A stretch of DNA of 64,000 bases from Prostheceraeus crozeri (taxonomy: Eukaryota; Platyhelminthes; Polycladida; Euryleptidae), in assembly GCA_907163375.1 (NCBI GenBank), contig CAJQUW010011529.1:1-64000 (forward strand). The letters run 5' to 3'. Each line of letters starts with the position of its first letter. Positions within the stretch are counted from its first letter, which is position 1. The translations under genes and the position numbers were made by a program. Under the pieces are notes generated by a model that was given only the letters and a program-made list of their open reading frames with translations, was not told the origin of the DNA and searched no databases. Shown here piece after piece: positions 20,655-31,200 of the stretch.

Positions 20655-21185
20655 CACCACAGAATTAGATTGTTTAATCGTATCACTTTGCTAGAAGTGC
20701 AAACTGATTCAAAACAATGGCACATGAAGGAACTTATTAAGTGGGCAAAAAGAATTTCTTAATACCTTGCAGAGATAGGAAAAATAGTCGTGCGTCGCTT
20801 GCGAATTGCTCTGAATTCCTTCATAATGCTACGATCGCCACGACACTTTCACATTCGAAGAATTCAAATCATTGCGCAAAAGTTTTCTCGATAATGTTGG
20901 GCAGTCCGATCATTATTAAAAAAGTTAGCAGGCGCATGAAAAAACGGTCACAAACTTCTCTGTAGAACTTGACATCGTCTGTGTCTCTTTGCTGTGTGAT
21001 CCGGTTGATAACAGTCACTGAAACCTCGCACAATTTGGCGTGTTTAATGTTGAACTGGCTGCTCATTGTTCGATTGCTATGCTATTTAGTCAGCAGAATG
21101 TGCCATTTCATTTACGTTACATGTTCCAATGTTTCCCTTCTAGTCAAACGGAAGAAGAGACGACCTGTCTAATTCTGTGGTTGAC
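20655..21185 (+). mobile_element. ~530-bp TIR repeat, copy A
   Basis: The ends carry short inverted repeats: ACCACAGAATTAGATTG at the left, and GTCTAATTCTGTGG at about 21165-21182. The body is repeated in inverted orientation at 21708-22235 (copy B) and at 60013-60538 (copy C). Shared blocks include AAGTGGGCAAAAAG, CGTGCGTCGCTTGCG and TTCGAAGAATTCA. Short TIRs and dispersed copies indicate a non-autonomous DNA transposon. Confidence 0.75.
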
Positions 21186-21707
21186 ACATTCCAATTCCAG
21201 CCATTGTATGCAATGATAGAAAGCGATAGAGACTGATATAGTTATTTGTCTCTCTTTGGCTTGTGTGATTGACCAAGCGCGCGTAGCGGAAGTAGCTCGC
21301 ATCAGCGAGCACAAGTCTGATTACCGGCAGAATCTAGGCCTGTCAAGTGAAAAGTATACTGTATATCTTTGACTAAGATTTTTATTGATAAATTCGTCAA
21401 ATAGAAATATCATTCACACTGTTCGACTCTTCATCTGAATTTACCACAGAAATCATAGAAATTGACAACAATAAAACCTCTAGAATGGAAATTGCGCTTC
21501 AGGCAATACACAATAACGGCACATAAATCGCACGCATTTTCACTTAGATGCACCTGCCAACGTCTGTATCATTGGGTTAGAATCAGTCACATGAGTAAAT
21601 CGAAGCTTTAAATTGGTTCTTCATGCCCCAATTTAGTTCCCCCGGATGTGCCGCGACCTTGAGTCAATTTCCATTCTAGCGAACTTCAGATAAACAGTTT
21701 ATTTCTA
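21186..21707. repeat. Spacer repeat, related to 27880-28250
   Basis: The segment between copies A and B is itself repetitive. About 21440-21715 matches 27900-28185 in the same orientation, with shared words ATTGGGTTAGAATCAGTC and GTGCCGCGACCTT. About 21230-21290 matches 28190-28250 in reverse, with shared TTGGCTTGTGTGATTGACC. Amino-acid similarity around EIDNNK is visible in both, so it may be a decayed coding part of a larger element. The family is unknown. Confidence 0.6.
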
Positions 21708-22235
21708 TGACAGAAATAGACCGGTCGTCTGTTCTTCTGTTTGACTAGAAATGAAACATTGGAACATGTAATGCCTATGAAATGGCACATTCTGCTGACT
21801 AAATAGCATAGCAATCGAAGAATGAGCAGCCAGTTCAACATTAAACACGCAAAATTGTCTGAAGTTTCAGTGACAGTGTTATCAAACGGATCACACAAGC
21901 CAAAGAGACACAGACGATGTCAAGTTCTTCAGAGAAGGTTGTGAACGTTTTTTCATGCGCCTGCTAACTTTTTTAATAATGATCGGACTGTCCAACATTA
22001 TCGAGAAAACTTTTGCGCAATGATTTGAATTCTTCGAATCTGAGAGTGTCGTGGCGATCGTAGCATTATGAAGGAATTCAGAGCAATTCGCAAGCGACGC
22101 ACGACTATTTTTCCTATCTCTGCAAGGTATTAAGAAATTCTTTTTGCCCACTTAATAAGTTCCTTCATGTGCCATTGTTTTGAATCAGTTTGCACTTCTA
22201 GCAAAGTGATGCGGCTAAGCAATCTACTTCTGTGG
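21708..22235 (-). mobile_element. ~530-bp TIR repeat, copy B (inverted)
   Basis: Reverse-oriented copy of 20655-21185. It begins ACAGAAATAGACCGGTCGTC and ends near ACTTCTGTGGAA. A and B form a 1.5-kb inverted repeat with a 0.5-kb loop. The arms differ by scattered substitutions, so neither the duplication nor the insertions are very recent. Confidence 0.75.
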
Positions 22236-22736
22236 AATTTACTGACTGTGTGCGCTTACTGTGATGTCAATCTTCTGGTTCGTCAGAATTCAGGCTTGAA
22301 TTTGCACTGCGCCAGTGGAAAATTGATCTTCTTGCCTGTCGAGTTCTGGCCGTGTCCATCAGTATTGATGAAAGTCATCTCAGACCCAAGCACGCAAGCG
22401 ATCGGCTTCTTCATTAATTGAAATGTATTGCGAGTGGAAATATAATTTACTTAATCTTATTGAAACGTAGGCCATACGTAGGTGCTGACACCGATGACAC
22501 GGTCAGAGTTTGGTAACGCACTGTGGTAATTTCAGAAACACCCTTTTGTCGACTTCAATGCCGTTATCGTGAGTTATATTTCAGACTACACGAGTAAAAT
22601 GTTTCAATTTGCAAGTAGTAGTAGAAGTAGTAAGATGTTTTTATTATGAAATAGAAATCACAAATTGCGGTATAATGCGCATGCACAATGGAAAAAAGTC
22701 ATAAATGAAGGCAAAATATCAAACCAAAGCAAATAC
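22236..22736. other. No identified feature
   Basis: AT-rich stretch between copy B and the non-LTR tail. No motif, repeat border or exon was recognised. Confidence 0.5.
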
Positions 22737-23054
22737 TCAATTATAACACTGGTCATTTAGTAGTCGAATGCAAGTACAAATAAAAGAAGATTGTTTTAAT
22801 AGAGTGCGTGAGCAAGGAACCTCAAAAAGACCTGAACGTAGGAATTGCGTTGGCACCATGTCGTAAAGGAGATTTTCACTGCTTGAAATTTCATTGAAAA
22901 TTTGTAAAGCCGAAGTCTGTCTCCTGACGTTTAATGAGGGAAAGGACGAACAGTGACAATCAGTGCCACACATTCTGTAAGCTCGTCGACGCACTTTTTC
23001 GAACTTCTTAGCACTCTTTTTGTTGATTCCAACTAGGAAAGCAATTGAACTCAA
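22737..23054 (-). pseudogene. Non-LTR retrotransposon RT C-terminal fragment
   Basis: The minus-strand frame of 105 codons reads FEKVRRRAYRMCGTDC, then PSLNVRRQTSALQIFNEI, then LRSGLFEVPCSRTLLKQSSF and IRLLND. This is the conserved tail of LINE-type ORF2 proteins: a basic helix with a Cys segment, RR..L....F..I, then a final (S/P)-F-----R-LN. The polymerase and endonuclease domains are not present. The fragment is probably a 5'-truncated insertion of a CR1/RTE/jockey-like element. The exact clade cannot be assigned from the tail. Confidence 0.62.
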
Positions 23055-23836
23055 GTGTGTGTGCCAAGAACGGTTGCTTCCCTTGAGAATGATCAGTGTG
23101 CGTAGAGTTTCAATTTCAGATTTGATTTTACGCTCTACTTACTTATACATGTAAGCCGTGTTGGTCCTGATTTAAAAAATATTCCACATTTTGGGCTGAT
23201 TTCATTTTCAATACCCGAACAATCGAATATCGAACAATTGCATTTTAATTCTTCATGCTAGCTTTTGATCACTGCGCTATTTAAAACTATCGATTAAAAC
23301 ATCACTTAGACGTTGATAACCTTGAAAAATTAAAAATTCATGAAATTGTTTATATTTTGCCGACGCTTCGTCCGTTCTTGAGAGACGATTCGGAACTGAA
23401 GAGTGATAAGAAGTGTAAATACATCTCATGACAAAATTGATCTGGCAATGTTACGACGACATTGTGTGACACCCATCATAGAGATCTAACACGCTATCTG
23501 TACAATCACTACGTAGAAATTGACAAAATTGAATAAATTGAAATTAACAGGCAAGTTGATAAGATGACATAACTGACAGTGAAAATAATGGAAAGCGCTT
23601 AAATGAAAACAAAGGTGATGTCTAAGGAAAAGGACATGACAAAATATAACTAAAGTCAGAAAAGGAATAAAAAGAAAAGAAAATTAAGCAAAAAAAATTG
23701 AAAGCTGAGAAAAAAAGTAAAATAAGGCATTAATACATAAATTAATTATATTATATATAATGTATTATAATATATATAATATAATAATTATATTTATATA
23801 TAAAATCAAAGCAAAAGTAAATGAATATCAAACATG
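23055..23836. repeat. Low-complexity AT-rich stretch
   Basis: After 23560 the sequence becomes A-rich (many AAAA runs). At 23741-23810 it turns into imperfect AT palindromes of TATAATATA type. No gene is recognised. Confidence 0.6.
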
Positions 23837-23860
23837 AAAAACTACCGAACTCACGCCGAC

Positions 23861-23893
23861 ATGTTTCTGCCAATAGTCTGGCTTCTCAAGGCG
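23861..23893 (-). ncRNA. Hammerhead-like hairpin, Penelope fragment 4
   Basis: On the minus strand CTTGAGAA is followed by a hairpin (GCCA, loop GACTAT, TGGC), then A and GAAACATGTCGGC. The layout matches the motifs at 5079 and 8084, although the first core reads UUGAGAA instead of CUGANGA, so it is probably inactive. Confidence 0.32.
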
Positions 23894-23987
23894 GTAAATG
23901 ATTCAAATTTATTGCTACAAAAATTATATAACAGAAACTTGATTTCATAAATTAAATATCTTGATTTTTAGGAGAAATCATAGTCTT

Positions 23988-24338
23988 TCACATGGTATTG
24001 AGGGTTGGTTCATAGATCTTAATGAACATGGCCTCTTTATGTTCACGATCTATTGTGGACCCCAAAGACATTTTATAGAATGGTGTGATAGAAAATTTGA
24101 TGTCCATGTTAGCTGCACAGTTTCTTATATGTTTGCTTACATGTAGGTAAGAGTATTTAGCTTCCTGAATCTGTTGTCGATGAACAGTAACTCTATGGCG
24201 AAGGGTGTCACCTGACTGGCCTATATAGTAATCATTACAACCTAAACAACTTAATTTATAAATGAGGTTAGAAGAACTGCAATTTGTGTTACACCTAATA
24301 CGAAACTCCTTAGTTTTGAAAGAAGTCATTTTCTCCAA
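23988..24338 (-). pseudogene. Penelope-like GIY-YIG endonuclease fragment
   Basis: The 116-codon frame contains LIYKLSCLGCNDYYIGQSG and DTLRHRVTVHRQQI, followed by SKHIRNC. It has the complete GIY-YIG core (IY, Cys pair, YIG, Arg helix) plus a His-Cys pair typical of the zinc-containing subgroup. It is similar throughout to the endonuclease of fragment 3, for example RVRVHRKQV and SKHMSAC there. No upstream RT is joined to it in this window. Confidence 0.74.
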
Positions 24339-24690
24339 CCTCGATGTGATTACAGCATTTGCAGCGATTTTGGTTGCATTTTGTTACCCCTTGTATTTGA
24401 ATTTTGCTTGTTTTTACGTATAGTATGGATAGCAAAGACTATGGTTGCCTCATACAAGATTTGAATTGGAAATTGTCAAAACATGTCGGCGTGAGATCAG
24501 AAGTTTTCCATTTTTGACAAATATATATATATACGATAAATAGTAATCCACACAGAAGGCAAAAAGAAAAAGCACAATTTTGTAGCCCAAACCGGTTTCA
24601 CCTGTGTTCCAGGCTTCTCACGGGCAACTGAATTATATTACAAAAATTCGAACTGAAGCATGCAAATGATCAACATAACATAATAGATAT

Positions 24691-25510
24691 ATGACACTAA
24701 TCATATGTACTGAAATGGAAAAGGAATCTTTGGCTAGAAGAATCAATAACATTGTCTCCAAATCTGAAAGAAAGATGATGCGGTATGATGAACTACGAAA
24801 CCAACTGCTCACTCTTGGATATCCACAGCCTTTAATAAGTGATGCAACATCCAGAGCTGAAAACAAAATTACTAGCAATAAGAACGAGCAACATTCGCAC
24901 TTACTTGTTCCTTTTGTTACTACATTCAATCCGAATAATCCTGCGATCTTCCAGAATATTGTCAATCCTATATTTAATAGTTTGAAAGTGACTATATTTA
25001 ATAGTGAAAGTCTTATAGAATAAGACGTTCATACCGTCAGCCTCCTTCATTACTACATCAACTTAGAAATAACAACAGGAAAACTTTGATCGGTGTTACA
25101 AAATGTGGAGACAGTAATTGTGAATGCTGCAATTGTTTAATAGAGGGCACCACTTTATTTTATAAGATAAATGGAGAAATGAAATCTTTCGAAATTAGAT
25201 CAAATAAGAATTGTAACACAAAGGATCTCATATATGCTATGAAGTGTGGGGTTGTGGTGAGCTTTATGTGCGGCAAACAGGAGATATTTTTCGTTCTAGA
25301 GTAAGGGTGCATAGAAAGCAGGTTAGAGAAAATAAATATGCCATTTTACACGCCAGTAAACACATGTCTGCATGTGCAAAAAATGAAGATCCCCCATTCT
25401 GGATTATGCCAATATATAAATTACCGAATGGAAGTGACAGAGGCATGAGAGAACTAAAAGAAAAAATGTGTATAAATGTCTTAAAACCAAAATTAAATGT
25501 AAATCATTAA
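24691..25510 (+). pseudogene. Penelope-like RT C-terminus + GIY-YIG, frameshifted
   Basis: Three consecutive frames assemble into one protein. 24691-25023 has the post-RT linker with VPFVTTFNPNNPAIFQNI, a well-known Penelope motif. 25086-25304 has a Cys cluster KCGDSNCECCNC and the beginning of the endonuclease, DLIYAMKCG. 25244-25510 continues with GELYVRQTGDIFRSRVRVHR and SKHMSAC. Frameshifts lie near 25023 and 25245-25260. The YIG tripeptide has become YVR, so the catalytic Gly is lost. It is inactive. The linker-plus-endonuclease order confirms the Penelope assignment. Confidence 0.82.
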
Positions 25511-25673
25511 GTGAGTAACATGCACCAGTACCATAGAATCTCACTGTGCTCATCCCGAAAAATCTATGATTCCCTTTTCCATTTCAGTACATATGATTAG
25601 TGTCATATATTTATTATGTTATGTTGATCATTTGCATGCTTCAGTTCGAATTTTTGTAATATAATTCAGTTGC

Positions 25674-25710
25674 CCGTGAGAAGCCTGGAACACAGGTGAA
25701 ACCGGTTTGG
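25674..25710 (+). ncRNA. Hammerhead-like hairpin, Penelope fragment 3
   Basis: CGTGAGAA precedes a hairpin (GCCTG, loop GAACA, CAGGT) that leads into GAAACCGG. It is the same design as at 5079 and 8084, with a degenerate first core (GUGAGAA). The inverted copy lies at about 24590-24625. Confidence 0.33.
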
Positions 25711-25796
25711 GCTACAAAATTGTGCTTTTTCTTTTTGCCTTCTGCGTGGATTACTATTTGTCGTATTAATTTCCATTTTTTGATTTCACTATTTTG

Positions 25797-25798
<2 letters not shown>

Positions 25799-25856
<58 letters not shown>
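25799..25856. repeat. (TA)29 microsatellite
   Basis: A pure alternating TA run of about 58 bp lies directly after Penelope fragment 3. The neighbouring open frames with Ile-Tyr strings are produced by it. Confidence 0.97.
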
Positions 25857-25858
<2 letters not shown>

Positions 25859-27860
25859 ACAAATTAATATATAAAAACAATTGCATGAACTTCTCATTTT
25901 TCAAAGTTATTTACAAATTGGCACCAACAAATAATATTTAGACGTTGCACTTAAACACGAAGTGCACAGTCTGTGGTCGTATATTGCTGATTGACTTGTT
26001 TTGACCTTCCCAAATCTTTGCTGTCAAGTGGCGCATCATCTTACATAAGTAATCGATATGTGTTTTAACCTCATATAAATTGATAAACAACACCACTTGA
26101 GAGATGTTTGGGAGACGTCGATTTTTGATTGAATCAGTTGCCTAGTTTTCTAGGATTTAACATCAAATATATAAATCACATGCTTTAAAAATATAGTTTG
26201 AAGTCCTTTTTCAAACGACAAGAGTAGTTTCCAGTAAATAGAATTTTAATACAGGGACTTTTAATTCTAGGTTTGGTTTTAGTATAAAATCTAGGTATGG
26301 AAAACAGTTAGACGGATCGTTTCAAGACAGAAAAAAATTCAATTGATTGGGAAAGAAAACGTCGCTGAAGCCTCAAAGATACGAATCCTGATTCCATTTT
26401 TGCCGATTTCCGCCGACATTTATAGGATCTACCACACGATCAGAAGACTTCACTTACAGAGATCTCTACAAAATTATGAATTACGCCCTCTGAAATGGTT
26501 TAAATTGTTTTGATTTTGTCTTAGAGAATTGATACAGTGTGTTCATTCATGGCACGAAATGCAAGAGCCACAAGTAGACCTATGGGACTGATTTTATAAA
26601 TCATTATTTCCATTGTAGCATTTTTTCACAGACAATAGAATAATCAAACTTTCCTGAATGAAGGCTGATTTGAACATTTCTTTACTTTTGCTTTCGTCAC
26701 CTTGTATGCTTTCTATATCTACATGTATAGTTATTGCATGCATTACAGAATATTCACTGTCTAAATTATAAAAACAGATATGAGTTTCTGAATAAAGAAT
26801 CATTCATTTTGAGGAAACTTGATTATTTCCAAGTTAGCTGAAACTTAACATGAGAAATCAAGAACTTCCATGGACATAGATAGAACAAAACACTAACTAA
26901 CAACGCGTAACTCGATTGAGTAGAATTTCGAGCTTTTTAAAATCGATCTGGTTCTTTTCAATCAGGTTCTTTGCTTAATAAGGTCAAACCTTGTCCGACG
27001 AATTTTCTTACGAATGAACCCAATTGAATTTCTAATATTTTCATGAAATTTCGTCTTTTTGTAGTTTCGGAATAGACATGACAAATATCAGCTGTTAGCA
27101 TGACTGAAGCTTCTCGGTGCTAAGATCTAAGATGAATGCTTTTTTGATAACAATATTTAAGTGAATAGTAATTCGGCTAATATCTGTTATCACCCATAAG
27201 TACTCACTAGGCATTGATATTTCTATTTTCATCTGATTAGCATGATCGGAGATAATGTCAGATAATTCGACGTCACATGAACAGGTACAATTGTTAAACT
27301 TTGCAACGTTGTCGTTATCAAGTATAAATGAATCGACAACTAGCATTCGTCATGTATTGCATGAGCGGATACATTACCACTGAAATTCAGATCATTTAAG
27401 TTAATCGCGTATGCGTACATGGTAGCTGTCCGGTTCAACCATCTGGAATGCTGATTAACGAAAGGTATATTTCATTAATCATTCATTTTAAAAAACTTTA
27501 ATCCACTTTATCTTTTGATACTTTTGGAAACATTAACATATCTTGTTTATAAATACTTAACGTGCAGACGGATTTGGAATTGTCAATAAAGTCATCATAG
27601 TCAAAATATAGCGGAGCAGATAAGTAAGTTTATGTGAATTATGTTTAGCATCTCATTAAGGCAAGGGATAGCTAGCCATCATCGATACTTCTCTGCCGGA
27701 CTGGCAAGTCATTTCATAATTTCTTCGCATCTCTCGATTCTGGCATTCCTCTTCTTTTGACAGATAGACTTCCGATCATTAACAAAATCCATAATTCTCT
27801 TTTTGTTCCGCTTGTCTAGGTGCTTCCAAGCGCACCTTAGAAAAAAGGATATGTAGGCCA
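25857..27860. other. No identified gene (2 kb)
   Basis: AT-rich sequence. Minus-strand frames at 26594-26803 and 27095-27346 were looked at and have no recognisable motif. Confidence 0.45.
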
Positions 27861-27879
27861 CTTCCTCTTGACAGGCCTG

Positions 27880-28250
27880 CATGCAAAGACCGCTGATGTG
27901 CGTGGGCTATCTGATATGAGCATAGAAATTGATAACAACAAAGCCACTAGAATTGAAGTTAAGCAACATGCTATGTACACAATACCGGCACAAAAATCGC
28001 AGGCATTTTCTCTTAGAAACACTTGTCAACGACTACATGATTGGGTTAGAATCAGTCGCATGTGCAATTCTAAGCTTTTCACTTTCTATTCATACCGTAA
28101 TTTAGTTTCCCTCGGCTGTGCCGCGACCTTCAGACAATTGCCATTTTAGTCAATTTCAGATGAACAATTTATTTCTATGGATAAGAGGCACTTCTGCAAT
28201 CGCGCACTTGGTCAGTCACACAAGCCAAACACTGAGGAATATCTATGTGA
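27880..28250. repeat. Dispersed repeat related to 21186-21707
   Basis: It matches the spacer between copies A and B (see that entry), here with the two parts rearranged. A 93-codon + frame (27868-28149) reads IEIDNNKATRIEVKQHAMYT. The counterpart at 21.45 kb has a similar but stop-broken peptide, suggesting a shared, decayed coding region of unknown function. Confidence 0.6.
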
Positions 28251-28299
28251 ATTTCTATCGCTTGCTACCTTTGTATAAAATGGCTTGGATGGGGTTATG

Positions 28300-31200
28300 T
28301 CTGCTCTAGACTAACCCATACGCAAATGAATCTATCTTCGTAGTTATGATGAATTGAAGTGTTCCATGGGCCAGTCTATTTTAGAGCAATTTCCGAAAAA
28401 AGGTATAATGAATTTTGGTCGATCAACAGTTTAGAATTTAGGGTCAATCTGAGAAGATTACTGAGTTCAGTATGATATGGTGATTAAAAGCTATTCCGTA
28501 TTATAGAAATTACAAAAATTACTTTGTTGTACAAAAATTATTCTGTTGAATATCAAAATCTGGAAGCTGTGGTTGTCATGATTGCGGGAATCACAGATCA
28601 GATATTTCACTGCCGCTATTACAAAAATCCATGTGTATACAATCGGCTGTCTAACTGTCGTCACGAAATGAGCGACACATGCGAGCATTTTTAAGGAGAA
28701 TAAATTGTTTCTGGTTGCAAAATAGACACCACTATCATCTTCGTGGACTTTTAAATGAAGTGTGTTTCAAATAAATTGGTGAATAAGAATCCTACGATCT
28801 ACATGTACATCAAATAATTGATATGTAGCATTTTGATGACTTCAGCGTAGCATTTGAGGGAGTGGCGCACAATTGAAGACAGAATTTATGAAGAAGAAGT
28901 TATTTTTTTCAATTACAAAAGAGTACGTCATACTTTTGTGTGATTGACATGACCATTCGCAATAAGGGATTGATATAAGCTAGATGATTTTGCAAAAATT
29001 AATGATATGATATTTCACATTTGTTGAGAATGGGATTTTTTGGGCATACTTATCATTACATATTTTCATTCATAGGATGACAACAAGGCACAGGTGACAG
29101 ATCATGAAATAGAATTGACGTGCGGATTTAATTTGCCATGACTTAGCGGTTCGTCGGTGTTCCACTTCATACCTAGCTAAACGGTGTTTAGGGTGCGAAT
29201 TGCACTCCAGGGAGTTAGTTTCAATGAGTAAATGATGTAATGAATGTCCTCATTATGTGTCTGAAACAAATCATGAAGTCTTAAAATGAATTCACTGAGT
29301 CAAGATTGTGCAATTATGCAATTATTGTTGATTATGGTGGAGTCTAGGCCTACTATGGTATAAATAATTGTTGCATTTGAGTAATTTTCATGGATAAATC
29401 CAGATAAATTAATGATTTTTGGTAGTATTTCTGGTCTGGTATACATTTTATTTCTTATATTTGATAAACGACTTCTCATTATCAGATTGATTCATCCAAA
29501 GATCTCAATATATTCCAAAACTTGCATGCAGGCCTAAATTTACAGCATTCTATTCTTAATACAACTGTGGTCATCCATGGCAAATGATTGAAGAGTGGCC
29601 TACTGGGCATGTGTTCAACAAAGTAACTAGCTTCTAGAGCATTTATGAAGAGGCTTGTGTGTCACTTGCTGACAAAATCTGCAATGCATATTGGCACCGT
29701 TCTTGAGTAGTCCTATTGAAATGCTATGCTAGCATCAATGGTTGACATTTGATGCTTTTCATTTTTGCTTTGAATATCGCCTAAATTCTACCACTCTGAT
29801 CACCTTTCAATAGGCGTGGAATACATAGTTTATTTGCAATTGCATTCTCTGAAACTAACTGTTGCTTTCAATTTTCAAAGCAGAAAATTTTTGTCAAAGT
29901 ATATACGCTGCAAGACGGCAAAACTGCACTACATTTTCTGTGTGACATCTCTCGAAAAGTCATGTGCTCGCCTTTCATGAAGTTTTGTTGGTAATCTATA
30001 AGCGTCTTCATTGTTCAATGTTCCACGTTGTTGGGATAATCTCTTGATAATTTGATGTATTGAACAGCTATTCCTTCCCTGATGAACATTGGTCGTCGGC
30101 TTCATTTGTCAGGTTAATTTCTTAAGAGTCAGAATTAACGTCGTTGGTCTGTTAATATTCCCTTCATCATTAAAGAATATATGAAGGGACGTGAATTAAA
30201 GAAAGCGGCGTGATTTGAGCACTGTAGAAAACGGAGGATTTTTCCGACTGATTCGGTAGACTTATTTTTACTTAAGGATATTCGCAAGCAATCTATGCTA
30301 CCTTTTACATATCGTTGATGCTTTTCCAATACATCTTGCTCTGAATTTAAATACAATAATTAAGTGCACAGTTACTTTTTGAACGCTGTAAATGTCTTTG
30401 AAAAACACCTATACTTCCAGGATTTCGTTTCTCATCGCCGATAAGGTCTAAAATTTTGAGCGCATTTCCTAAAATTCATTGCGATCATTCGTTTAATGGT
30501 GCGACGTCTTTCAGGATTAGATGTCTTTGTTAGCGCATAATAATGGCGATGTATAATGAAGGGATGATTTGTTAACGTATTCATAGTGACCTACATATTC
30601 ATTTATTGATCGAGTGACAATCAACTTGTGTCTATCAAGTTATGAATTAAGTTGTACAGTGAAACCTTGCTGGGCATTATTACCGCACATTAAATTCAAT
30701 GCTTATTCCGTAACCAATTTATCTCTGGTTCAATTCAATTCAATTAGATCAATTTACATTTAAGTATGTCCATTATCCATGTTGCAAAGATCTGAATAGA
30801 TGTCTTAGCATTGAAATCTGCACACGAATCATAATACTAGAAATACATGCATGCGTAGGTATGTGAATCGAATACGATTTGCGTGACAATTGATGATCTA
30901 GAGCGAATTATCCGCTTCAGTTATGAAAGACGCAGTTCGATTAGTGACTATCAGATTTCAAATCAATTTCTGTAAAATTCGATTTTACATATTCTGGAAT
31001 TGCTTCGGACTAAATAGTGCAACTTACTCTTTTAATTACCATTATTGCTATCTCGCAAATACATTTGACATCATCAAATTATTTTATGCTGAAGATTAAA
31101 GCTGACAGATAGTAATTGCTATATCGCATGGTTACTAGTTTTATAGCTATTAATTCAGTTATTAATTTTTAACATTACATACATTTAATTGGTATTTTAT

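Larger units (their letters stand above)
23837..24508 (-). mobile_element. Penelope-like retroelement fragment 4
   Basis: A minus-strand GIY-YIG frame is bounded by short inverted repeats of about 32 bp: 23837-23871 containing CTCACGCCGACATGTTT, and 24477-24508 with its complement. Terminal-repeat sequence with a hammerhead-like hairpin lies at the left end (23861-23893). The RT domain is absent. It directly precedes fragment 3, which points the other way. Confidence 0.62.
24534..25766 (+). mobile_element. Penelope-like retroelement fragment 3
   Basis: Inverted terminal repeats of about 195 bp (24534-24729 and 25569-25766) share ATTACTATTT, GTGCTTTTTCTTTTTGCC, GTGAAACCGGTTTGGG and ATGATTAGTGTCATATA. 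They enclose the C-terminal part of a Penelope-like ORF (RT linker plus GIY-YIG) on the + strand. A long TA microsatellite follows. The copy is truncated at its 5' side and broken by frameshifts. Confidence 0.8.
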
